Origin: Leucobacter celer subsp. astrifaciens
Lineage (GTDB): Bacteria; Actinomycetota; Actinomycetes; Actinomycetales; Microbacteriaceae
Assembly: GCF_001273835.1 (NCBI RefSeq)
Contig: NZ_JHEI01000134.1
Location: 248,001 to 312,000, forward strand
Length of the DNA: 64,000 nucleotides
Direction: 5' to 3'
This document shows, piece after piece, positions 55,782 through 63,488 of this stretch (position 1 is its first letter; every line of letters starts with the position of its first letter). The notes beneath the pieces are model-generated. The model was not told where the DNA came from, did no database searches, and saw nothing but the letters and a program-made list of their open reading frames with translations. Both the position numbers and the translations under genes were made by a program.

Positions 55782-56554
55782 ACATCACAGATTTCTCCCT
55801 GGATCTCTTCTCCCTGGAGGGGAAGCGCGCGATCGTCACGGGCGGGAACACCGGGCTCGGGCAGGGCTTCGCGCTCGCGCTCGCCAAGGCCGGCGCCGAC
55901 GTGTTCGTGCCGGGGCTCTTCTCCGACGGGGGCGAGACGGCCGCGCTCGTGCGGGCGGAGGGTCGCCGGTACGAGGAGCTCACGGTCGATATCACTCGGG
56001 CCGGCGCGCCCGCCGAGGCCGTCGCGGCCTGCGTCGAAGCCCTCGGCGGGGTCGATATCCTCGTGAACTCGGCCGGCATCAGCAGGATCGCCGACGTGAC
56101 CGACTTCGGCCGGGAGCAGTGGGACCCGATGGTCGCGGTGAACCTCACCGCCGCCTTCGAGATGAGCCACGAGGCCGCGCGGCACATGATCGCGCAGGGC
56201 TCGGGCAAGATCATCAACATCGCCTCGCTCTTCGCGTTCCTCGGCGGTCTCGGGTCCCCGGCCTACGCCGCGACGAAGCACGGCATCGTCGGCTTCACCA
56301 AGGCGTACGCCGACGAGCTGGGCCCGCACGGCATCCAGGTCAACGCGATCGCCCCCGGCTACTTCGCCACCCGGATCACGGAGGAGACCCGCACCGATCC
56401 CGAGCGCAACCGCCGGGTGCTCGAGCACACCCCGGCCGGGAGGTGGGGAGACGTCGCCGACCTGATGGGGGCGACCGTGTTCCTCGCCGGCCGGGCCTCC
56501 GAGTACGTCAACGGTCACGTGCTGACCGTCGACGGCGGCTACCTCGTCCGCTGA
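55778..56554 (+). CDS. ygcW: SDR oxidoreductase, YgcW-like
   Basis: The 258-residue SDR has the NAD(P) motif TGGNTGLGQGFALALA (about residues 22-37), NSAG, Ser in INIASLFAFLGG and catalytic YAATK. From memory, E. coli YgcW matches closely along the length, including the DPMVAVNLTAAFE-like segment, the SPAYAATKH stretch and the exact end VDGGYLVR. KduD-type deoxygluconate dehydrogenases are the nearest characterised family. It starts with TTG 55778, overlapping the ALDH stop. YgcW has no settled function. Confidence 0.9.
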   Translation: MNITDFSLDLFSLEGKRAIVTGGNTGLGQGFALALAKAGADVFVPGLFSDGGETAALVRAEGRRYEELTVDITRAGAPAEAVAACVEALGGVDILVNSAGISRIADVTDFGREQWDPMVAVNLTAAFEMSHEAARHMIAQGSGKIINIASLFAFLGGLGSPAYAATKHGIVGFTKAYADELGPHGIQVNAIAPGYFATRITEETRTDPERNRRVLEHTPAGRWGDVADLMGATVFLAGRASEYVNGHVLTVDGGYLVR

Positions 56555-56607
56555 ATGGGCCGTGTCAATTGATTCTCACCCCGCTGACCGAAGCCGAGCG
56601 CCGTGCT

Positions 56608-56681
56608 GAGCGAGGAGCGCAGCGACGAGTCGAAGTATCGAAATCACCGGAGTATCGGGTTTCGACTCGCTTCGCTCGCTC
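56608..56681 (+). repeat. Imperfect palindrome in the operon between ygcW-like and ygcU-like genes
   Basis: gagcgagg...gacgagtcgaa (56608-56634) faces ttcgactcgcttcgctcgctc (56661-56681). They can pair over most of their length. It includes the TCGCTCAACCGGCG repeat at 56676-56689. It is the only long (192-base) gap in the operon and may stabilise or split the transcript. Confidence 0.5.
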
Positions 56682-56746
56682 AACCGGCGGTATCTGCTCA
56701 CGCAGTCAGTAACGAACCTCCACGAAAGAACAGGATCCTCATTCCC

Positions 56747-58216
56747 ATGGTTGCATCACGATCGGACCTCAGCCGATCCGACATCGTCTCCGCGCTGCAC
56801 GGTCTCGTCGGCGAGGCGCAGGTCGTCACCGACGCGCAGGAGCTGCGCGAGGCGAGCGTCGACCGCTTCAAGAAGTACACCGCCGTGCACGGCATCTACG
56901 ACGGCCCGATCCCGGCCGCCATCGTCCTCGCCCGGTCCACCGAGGACGTGGCGAAGGTGCTCGCGTTCGCCGACGAGCACCTCGTGAACGTGGTGCCCCG
57001 CACCGGCCGCACCGCGACGGAGGGCGGGCTCGAGACCATCGTCGAGGACTCCATCGTGCTCGACGGCTCGCAGATGGACGCGATCCTCGACATCGATCCC
57101 GTCGACATGATGGTCACCGCCCAGTGCGGCGTACCGCTGCAGGTGCTCGAGGACACGCTGCGCGCGCAGGGGCTCACGACCGGGCACTCTCCGCAGTCGA
57201 AGCCGATCGCCCAGATGGGCGGGCTGGTCGCGACGCGCTCGATCGGCCAGTTCTCGACCCTGTACGGCGGCATCGAGGACATGGTGGTCGGCCTCGAGGC
57301 GGTCTTCCCCGGCGGTGAGGTCAGCCGCATCAAGAACGTGCCGCGCCGCGCGGCGGGGCCGGACATCCGCCACATCGTGATCGGCAACGAGGGCGCACTG
57401 TGCTTCATCACCGAGGTCACCGTCAAGCTCTTCAAATTCCAGCCCGAGAACCACCGCTTCCTCGGCTACCTCGTCGACTCGCTGCCCGCCGGAGTCGACG
57501 GCCTGCGCCGGATCATCACGGAGGGCTACCACCCCTCGGTCGCGCGAGCCTACTCCGAGGAGGACGCCGCACAGCACTTCGCCCACTTCGCCGGCGGCAA
57601 GTCCGTCGTCGTGGTCGTCGCCGAGGGGCCGCAGGGCGTCGCTGACGCGACCGCCGAGGGCGTCGAGCGGATCTTCGCCGACATCCCGCACGAGCGCGTC
57701 GATCCCGCGCTCGTCGAGGAGTGGTTCGACGGGCTGAACTGGGGCCAGGACAAGATCGATGCCGAGAAGCGCACGATGCTCGAGAAAGCGCACCTCGGCT
57801 ACACGACCGAGGTGTCGATCGACTGGTCGGGGGTCGAGGAGCTCTTCGAGTCGGTGATGCGCCGGGCGCGCACGGAGTTTGCGCGCGCCGCCGACCTCAC
57901 CATGCTCGGCGCGCACTCCTCGCACAGCTACCAGACCGGCACGAACCTCTACTTCGTCTACGACTACAACATCGACTGCGACCCGCGCGACGAGATCACC
58001 GAGTACCACGAGCCGCTCAACGCCATCGTGGTCGAGGAGGCGCTGCGGCTCGGCGGCTCGATGGTGCACCACCACGGCATCGGCAAGTACCGCACGCCGT
58101 GGACGCTCGAGGAGCACGGCAGCGCCTACGCGATGCTCGAGACCCTCAAGCGCGGGTTCGATCCGAACGGGATCATGAACCGGGGCACGATCTACCCCGT
58201 CGCAGCGGCGGAGTGA
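56747..58216 (+). CDS. ygcU: FAD-linked oxidoreductase, YgcU-like (VAO/AGPS family)
   Basis: The 489-residue flavoprotein has an FAD PCMH domain (ARSTEDVAKVLAFADEH, NVVPRTGRTATEGGLE, AQMGGLVATRSIGQFSTLYGG, about residues 60-230) and a C-terminal oxidase domain ending HHHGIGKYRTPW and FDPNGIMNRG. The VAO/PCMH family includes alkyl-DHAP synthase and D-2-hydroxyacid oxidases, to which the HHHG end belongs. E. coli YgcU is the named relative beside YgcW and YgcE. The start is ATG 56747 because upstream residues are repeat-coded. Substrate unknown. Confidence 0.88.
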   Translation: MVASRSDLSRSDIVSALHGLVGEAQVVTDAQELREASVDRFKKYTAVHGIYDGPIPAAIVLARSTEDVAKVLAFADEHLVNVVPRTGRTATEGGLETIVEDSIVLDGSQMDAILDIDPVDMMVTAQCGVPLQVLEDTLRAQGLTTGHSPQSKPIAQMGGLVATRSIGQFSTLYGGIEDMVVGLEAVFPGGEVSRIKNVPRRAAGPDIRHIVIGNEGALCFITEVTVKLFKFQPENHRFLGYLVDSLPAGVDGLRRIITEGYHPSVARAYSEEDAAQHFAHFAGGKSVVVVVAEGPQGVADATAEGVERIFADIPHERVDPALVEEWFDGLNWGQDKIDAEKRTMLEKAHLGYTTEVSIDWSGVEELFESVMRRARTEFARAADLTMLGAHSSHSYQTGTNLYFVYDYNIDCDPRDEITEYHEPLNAIVVEEALRLGGSMVHHHGIGKYRTPWTLEEHGSAYAMLETLKRGFDPNGIMNRGTIYPVAAAE

Positions 58217-59607
58217 GCGGGGCGCGGGTGGCGGCGTATGTGATCGCGGTCGACAACGGCTCGCAGAGCACGAAGGTCTCGATCTTCGATGCCGCGGGGG
58301 TCGTGCACGCGAGCGCGCGGGTCGCGCTGCGGCCGTACGCCTCACCGGCGCCGGGCCGGTGGGAGCATCCGGACGACGATCTGTGGACCTCGATCACCGC
58401 CGCGATCCGAGAGGCGCTCTCCCGCTTCGACGGCGACGTCTCGCAGATCCGCGGACTCGGTCTCTGCACGATCAGGTTCTGCCGCGCCGTGCTGCGCGCC
58501 GACGGCAGCCTCGCGCAGCCCGTGATGAGCTGGATGGACGAGCGGGTGTCGCGGGCGTACGAGGCCGAGACGCCCGATGCGCGCTACGTGACGACCTCGT
58601 CGGGGTACATCGGCCATCGCCTGACCGGCCGGTTCCGCGATACCGCGGGCAACTACCAGGGGGTCTGGCCCATCGACGCGGAGCGCTGGGACTGGAGCCG
58701 CGCCGAGGGGGACTTCGCGCGCACCGGGCTGCGCCGGGAGCAGCTCTTCGAGCTGGTGCCGCCCGGCGCGGTGCTCGGCGGGGTGACCGCCGCGGCTGCT
58801 GCCGAGACGGGGTTGCCGCCGGGACTGCCCGTCGTCGCCACCTCCAACGACAAGGCCGTGGAGGCGCTGGGAGCGGGTCTCCGCTCGGAGCGGGAGGCGC
58901 TGCTCTCGCTCGGCACGTACGTCTCGGCGATGATGACGGGCACCCGGTCGCAGCCGTCGGAGGCCGGTACCTGGGTGAATTTCGGGGCCGACCCCGGACA
59001 CTACCTCTTCGAGAGCACCGGGATCCGCCGCGGCATGTGGACCGTGAGCTGGTTCCGGGATCTGGTCTCGGGGATGACGGAGGAGGAGCTCGGGCGCGGC
59101 GCGGAGTCCGTGCCCCCCGGGGCGGAGGGCCTGGTGGTCTCGCTCGACTGGCTCGCGCCCGACGAAGCACCGCAGCGGCGGGGCGGGATTGTCGGCTTCG
59201 ACGGCACCCAGGGGCGCTTCCACGTGCACCGGGCGATCCTCGAGGCGCTCGCGATCACGATGGCCGACAACTGCGCGCGCATGGCGGTGTCGTTGGAGCG
59301 CCGCATCGACGAGCTCGTCGTCACCGGCGGCGGGGCCGCCTCGGAGCTGATGCTCTCGGTGCTCGCCGCGGTGTTCGAAGTGCCGGTGCGGCGCCCCGCG
59401 ATCACCGACGCCGCCGGGGTCGGGGCGGCGATCACCGCGGCCGTGGCCGCCGGGCTGCACCCGGACTGGGATCGGGCGACGGCCGCGATGGTGCGTCCGG
59501 GGACGCGGGTGGAGCCGGATCCGGCGCTCGCCGCCGCGTATCGCGAGGTGCGGGAGCGCTACGCGCGCGTCATCCCGCGCGTGCGCACGCTCTTCGAAGA
59601 GGGGTGA
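58213..59607 (+). CDS. ygcE: FGGY-family carbohydrate kinase, YgcE-like
   Basis: The 464-residue kinase begins with the FGGY phosphate loop AVDNGSQSTKVSIFD. It shares, from memory, specific segments with E. coli YgcE: EHPDDDLW, IRFCRAVLRADG, TSSGYIGHRLTGRFRD and GIRRGMWTVSWFRDL. The second ATP-binding block is VVTGGGAASELMLSVLA. It would phosphorylate a polyol or keto-sugar made by the two upstream oxidoreductases. GTG 58213 overlaps the ygcU-like stop as GTGA. It ends the operon. Confidence 0.9.
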   Translation: MSGARVAAYVIAVDNGSQSTKVSIFDAAGVVHASARVALRPYASPAPGRWEHPDDDLWTSITAAIREALSRFDGDVSQIRGLGLCTIRFCRAVLRADGSLAQPVMSWMDERVSRAYEAETPDARYVTTSSGYIGHRLTGRFRDTAGNYQGVWPIDAERWDWSRAEGDFARTGLRREQLFELVPPGAVLGGVTAAAAAETGLPPGLPVVATSNDKAVEALGAGLRSEREALLSLGTYVSAMMTGTRSQPSEAGTWVNFGADPGHYLFESTGIRRGMWTVSWFRDLVSGMTEEELGRGAESVPPGAEGLVVSLDWLAPDEAPQRRGGIVGFDGTQGRFHVHRAILEALAITMADNCARMAVSLERRIDELVVTGGGAASELMLSVLAAVFEVPVRRPAITDAAGVGAAITAAVAAGLHPDWDRATAAMVRPGTRVEPDPALAAAYREVRERYARVIPRVRTLFEEG

Positions 59608-59625
59608 GCGGGGCCGCTCCGTTCG

Positions 59626-59697
59626 ACGCGACGGCGGGATTCGAACCCGCTGCTTCTCGGTCATGAACCGTGTACCGGAACCATCCGGGTCGCCGCG
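59626..59697 (-). other. Degenerate tRNA-like sequence with a CAT anticodon
   Basis: A 72-nt cloverleaf can be drawn on the minus strand: acceptor CGCGGCG/CGTCGCG (one G-T), D stem CCGG/CCGG with a 6-base loop containing GG, anticodon stem CACGG/CCGAG with one A-A mismatch, loop TTCATGA, and T arm GCGGG/CCCGC with TTCGAAT. It lacks the normal T8 and A14 and has discriminator T. It is more likely a decayed or unusual tRNA than a normal Met tRNA. Confidence 0.4.
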
Positions 59698-59707
59698 ATA
59701 CCCCCAT

Positions 59708-59820
59708 GGTAACGATCGGGTAACGGCCCGCAGCATCTGTTGCGGATTGTGACCCGGTCGTTCTTCTGCGCCTCGGGGGAGGCGATCGAGTAACGGGTTT
59801 ACGACATTACTTCCCGTTAC
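59708..59820. promoter_or_regulatory. GTAACG operator cluster before the hydrolase operon
   Basis: GTAACG occurs as direct copies at 59709-59714 and 59720-59725 and in an inverted pair gtaacggg/cccgttac (59790-59797 and 59813-59820). The 200 or so non-coding bases upstream of the 59902 gene have no other gene. The motif repeats suggest a regulator that is not in the window. Confidence 0.5.
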
Positions 59821-59901
59821 CCACTCATGTTGTTGGAGTGCTTATGCCAGACATAAGCTGAGCCGAAGTCATCGGCACCATCGAACATCCGGGAGTGGGA
59901 A

Positions 59902-61218
59902 ATGAGTCACGCGAGCGAGTCTCTGCACATCGATGTCACCCCGACGGATGCGCTCATCGACGCGGACACCCGCGTCCGGATCGGCGGCGCTCGCGCGGGT
60001 GAGCTCGTCTCGGTCGCCGTCGAGTCGGAGCAGCTCGGCGACACGCGGTGGGCCTCCTTCGCGCACTTCGTCGCCGACGCGGCGGGGCAGGTCGATCTCG
60101 CGACAGCCGTCCCGGTCGACGGCAGCTATCGCACGGCCGACGCGAACGGGCTCATCTGGTCGCTGAGTCCCACGGAGGACTCGCCCGTGCGCATCAGGGA
60201 CAGCCGCTTCATCGAGTCGGGGATCCGGCCCTTCGAGCTCACTTTCCGGGTCGAGACGCCGCGCAGCGGCACCGCCGAGGCCTCCATCCTGCGCCGTCCG
60301 ATCGCCGAGGGCGTCGAGCGTCGTGAGATCCGCGAGAGCGGGGTCGTCGGCACGCTCTTCACCCCGGCGGGAGCGGGACCGCACCCGGCCATCGCTGTCG
60401 TGCCGGGGTCCAACGGGGGGATCCCCGAGGCGCTCGGCGCGCTCTACGCCTCCCACGGCTACGCGGCGCTGGCCCTCGGCTACTTCCGGGTCGGGGATCT
60501 GCTCCCCGAGACGCTCGAGGAGATTCCGCTCGAGTACTTCGATAACGCCTTCAACTGGTTATCCGATCAGCCCCTGGTCGATGCGAACCGACTGGTCGTC
60601 AGCGGTGCCAGCCGCGGCGGAGAGCTCGCGCTGCTGCTCGGGGCCACCTTCCCGACGGTGCGCGGCGTGCTCGCGTGGGTGCCGAGCAACACGGTCAATC
60701 AGGGGTTCGCGAGGATCGGGGACGACACCGTGCGCGCGGCGTGGACGCTGAACGGCGAGCCGATCCCGTTCCTGCCCCGCGGCTTCAGCGATCCCGACCA
60801 TCCGGTGCCGCTGCGCGACGGCGGCGCGGTCTTCGCGATCGGTGCGCTCCGCAGCCGCTCGCTGATCGACGACCCGGAGCCGTACGAGATCCCCGTGGAG
60901 CGGATCAACGGTCCGGTCCTCTTCCTCTCCGGCCGGGACGACGTGCTGTGGCCGTCCGCGATCTTCAGCGACTGGGCGGTGTCCCGTCTGCGCGAGAAGG
61001 GGTTCGCCCACGAGGTCCAGCATCTGAGCTACGAGAACGCGGGGCACACCCTGGGCCCGGCGAACGGCCCGGCGACCGTCATCATCGGACCCGACGCAGG
61101 CCGGGTCTCCGAGCGATTCACGAATCTCGGAGGCACCCCGGAGGGCATCGCCCGCGCGCGAGCGGACCTGTGGCCCCGAGTGCTCGAGTTCCTGGGAAGG
61201 ACGGTGGCGACCGCATGA
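59902..61218 (+). CDS. Acyl-CoA thioester hydrolase / BAAT-family alpha-beta hydrolase
   Basis: The 438-residue protein has an N-terminal beta-sandwich (about 1-140; RIGGARAGELVSVAVESEQLG) and a C-terminal alpha/beta hydrolase domain. The nucleophile is Ser in VVSGASRGGELALLLG (about residues 232-247); SGRDDVLWPS and NAGHTLGP supply the acid and base. Bile-acid-CoA:amino-acid N-acyltransferase and long-chain acyl-CoA thioesterases share this pair. The context (M20 amidase, peptide ABC permease) suggests N-acyl or peptide turnover; the substrate is unknown. ATG 59902. Confidence 0.82.
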   Translation: MSHASESLHIDVTPTDALIDADTRVRIGGARAGELVSVAVESEQLGDTRWASFAHFVADAAGQVDLATAVPVDGSYRTADANGLIWSLSPTEDSPVRIRDSRFIESGIRPFELTFRVETPRSGTAEASILRRPIAEGVERREIRESGVVGTLFTPAGAGPHPAIAVVPGSNGGIPEALGALYASHGYAALALGYFRVGDLLPETLEEIPLEYFDNAFNWLSDQPLVDANRLVVSGASRGGELALLLGATFPTVRGVLAWVPSNTVNQGFARIGDDTVRAAWTLNGEPIPFLPRGFSDPDHPVPLRDGGAVFAIGALRSRSLIDDPEPYEIPVERINGPVLFLSGRDDVLWPSAIFSDWAVSRLREKGFAHEVQHLSYENAGHTLGPANGPATVIIGPDAGRVSERFTNLGGTPEGIARARADLWPRVLEFLGRTVATA

Positions 61219-62165
61219 GCGAGTACTCGACGACGGCCGCAGCGGCGACCGCGCCCGCAGCGGCTACGACGTCCGTCGCCGGCCGGCCCGTGAGGCGCCT
61301 CGTGTTCGGCGGCGCGCGCCTGACCCGCCTCGACGGCTGGGGAGCCCCGCAGGATCCCGAGGCCTCGAAGGCCGTGCTGCGGGCCGCCCTCGACGCCGGT
61401 TTCGACGCCGTGGACACCGCGGATGCGCTCGGTCCCGGGATCAGCGAGACGCTGATCGGCGAGGTCGTCGGCGACCGTTCCGACGTGCTCGTCTCCACGA
61501 AGGTCGGAATGCTCCGTCCCGGACCCACGCGGTGGGACGTGCTGGGCCACCCGAACTACCTGCGCCAGCAGGTGCACGCGAGCCTGTACCGGCTCCGGCG
61601 GGAACGGATCGACCTGCTCTATCTGCACCGCATCGATCCGGACTATCCGCTCGCGGATCAGCTCGGCGCACTGCAGGAGTTGCGCGATCAGGGCCTCGTC
61701 GGGAGCATCGGCGTGAGCGAGCCGACCGCGGAGCAGCTGGAGGACGTGCTGCGCGTCGAGCCGGGACTCGCCGCGGTGCAGAGCGTCTACAACGTCGCAG
61801 CGCCGGGGCACCGCCCGCTCATCGGGTCGCTGGCCGAGCGCGGGATCCCCTTCGTGGGGTACTGGCCGCTCATCGGCCGGGGGCTGCCGGCCGCGGAGTT
61901 CGAGCGGGTCGACGAGGTGCTGCGGCGATTCGCCGACGACACCGGTCTCACCCCGACGCAGCTGAAGCTCGCCTGGATCTTCGCGACGGCGCCGAACACC
62001 CTCGCGGTCGTCGGGTCGCGGTCGCCGCAGCACCTGGTGGAGAACCTGGCGGTGCTCGAGCGGCCGATCCCCGCCGAGCTCGTCCCCCGGATCGAGCGCG
62101 AGGTCCGCGAGGCGCTCGGCGGTTTCTCGTTCGATCCCCGATACGGACCGGAGGAGCAGGCATGA
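61215..62165 (+). CDS. Aldo/keto reductase family protein with a missing catalytic Tyr
   Basis: The 316-residue TIM-barrel protein has AGFDAVDTADALGPGISETLIGE at about residues 61-83, STKVG with the conserved Lys, LLYLHRIDP with the His and an NADP-binding C-terminus (VVGSRSPQHLVENL). In normal enzymes the tetrad Tyr lies five residues after the Asp (D-T-A-D-x-Y); here Leu72 stands in its place. It may be inactive, or changed in mechanism. ATG 61215 overlaps the hydrolase end by 4 bases and its end overlaps the M20 gene as ATGA. Confidence 0.85.
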   Translation: MSEYSTTAAAATAPAAATTSVAGRPVRRLVFGGARLTRLDGWGAPQDPEASKAVLRAALDAGFDAVDTADALGPGISETLIGEVVGDRSDVLVSTKVGMLRPGPTRWDVLGHPNYLRQQVHASLYRLRRERIDLLYLHRIDPDYPLADQLGALQELRDQGLVGSIGVSEPTAEQLEDVLRVEPGLAAVQSVYNVAAPGHRPLIGSLAERGIPFVGYWPLIGRGLPAAEFERVDEVLRRFADDTGLTPTQLKLAWIFATAPNTLAVVGSRSPQHLVENLAVLERPIPAELVPRIEREVREALGGFSFDPRYGPEEQA

Positions 62166-63484
62166 GCGGCACCGACCCGCTGGAGACCTATCTGGCGTTC
62201 GAGCGGGCGCAGGCGGATGCCGTGCATCCCGAACCCGACCCGCACTCCCCGTTCCGAGGGGCCGACGATGCGCTCCAGGAACGGATCGCGGCGCGGATCG
62301 AGGGGCTCTCCGCCGAACTCCGCGCTCTCGCGGTCGATCTCTACGAGCATCCCGAGGTCGGTTTCGAGGAGCACCGCTCGGTCGCCCGGATCGCGGAGCT
62401 GCTGGAGGCGCACGGCGTCGCGGTGCAGCGGCCCGCGTTCGGCCTCGCGACCTCGTTCGTCGCGACCGCGGGCGACGACGGGGGCGATGGCCCGCACTTC
62501 GCGATCCTCGCGGAGTACGACGCGCTTCCCGGGATCGGGCACGCGTGCGGGCACAACGTGATCGCGGGCATCGCGGTCGGCGCCTTCCTCGGCGTGCGCG
62601 ACGTCGTCGAACGCCTGGGCGGTCGCGTCTCGCTCATCGGCACCCCGGCGGAGGAGGGCGGGGCGGGCAAGGAGCTCATCATCCGCGCGGGCGGCTTCGA
62701 CGACGTCGACGCGGCGGGCATGGTGCACCCCTCGGTGGGCGATTCGGTCAGCCCGATCTTCGGGCCCGGCACGAGCGGCGTGCGCCGGGTCTCGGTGACG
62801 TACCACGGCAGAGCCGGGCACGCCGCACTCAGCCCGTACCTGGGCCTCAACGCCCTCGACGCGGTCGTGACGGCCTACCAGTCGGTCGCGCAGCTGCGTC
62901 AGCACATCCTGCCGGTCGACCGTCTGCACGGGATCATCACCGACGGCGGCGCCGCACCGAACGTGGTGCCGGATCGCGCCTCGGCCGTGTTCCTGATCCG
63001 CTCGACGGAGATCGACACGCTGAAGGTGCTCACCGATCGTGTGGTGGACATCCTCGAGGGCGCCGCCCTCGCCACGGGCACGCGAGCCGAGATCGATCTC
63101 GACTTCGAGCCGCCCTACCTGCCGCTCGTGCAGAACACCGAGCTCGTGAAGCGCTGGGCGCGGCACCTCACCGCGCGCGGTCGCACCGTGCCGGTGACCC
63201 CCGCGGTCGCCCGTCAGGGCGGTCCGTCGACCGACATGGGCAACGTCAGTCAGTTCATCCCGGCCATCCATCCGGCGCTCGGACTCGGCGGCTCGCCGGA
63301 CGTCGTGCCCCACAACGCGGAGTTCGCCGAGACGACGGTGCGGGAACCGGCGATCCGCGCGCTCGTCGACGGGGCGATCGCACTCGGCGGCCTCGCCGCC
63401 GACTATCTCGCGGATCCCGGGCTGCGCGCCGCAGCCGACGCCGAGTTCCAGGCGCGCGGCGGCCGCCGCCGGTGGGAGGCGTGA
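62162..63484 (+). CDS. M20 family amidohydrolase (AbgB/aminoacylase-like)
   Basis: The 440-residue metallohydrolase has the M20 metal motifs: ILAEYDALPGIGHACGHNVIAG (about residues 115-136), GTPAEEGGAGKELI with the catalytic Glu, and PHNAEFAETT. The dimerisation lid lies at about 210-330 (HGRAGHAALSPYLGLNALDAV). AbgB-type enzymes cleave p-aminobenzoyl-glutamate; other relatives act on N-acyl amino acids or small peptides. The operon with an acyl hydrolase and a peptide-type transporter suits an acyl-amino-acid or peptide substrate. Confidence 0.88.
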   Translation: MSGTDPLETYLAFERAQADAVHPEPDPHSPFRGADDALQERIAARIEGLSAELRALAVDLYEHPEVGFEEHRSVARIAELLEAHGVAVQRPAFGLATSFVATAGDDGGDGPHFAILAEYDALPGIGHACGHNVIAGIAVGAFLGVRDVVERLGGRVSLIGTPAEEGGAGKELIIRAGGFDDVDAAGMVHPSVGDSVSPIFGPGTSGVRRVSVTYHGRAGHAALSPYLGLNALDAVVTAYQSVAQLRQHILPVDRLHGIITDGGAAPNVVPDRASAVFLIRSTEIDTLKVLTDRVVDILEGAALATGTRAEIDLDFEPPYLPLVQNTELVKRWARHLTARGRTVPVTPAVARQGGPSTDMGNVSQFIPAIHPALGLGGSPDVVPHNAEFAETTVREPAIRALVDGAIALGGLAADYLADPGLRAAADAEFQARGGRRRWEA

Positions 63485-63488
63485 CCGC

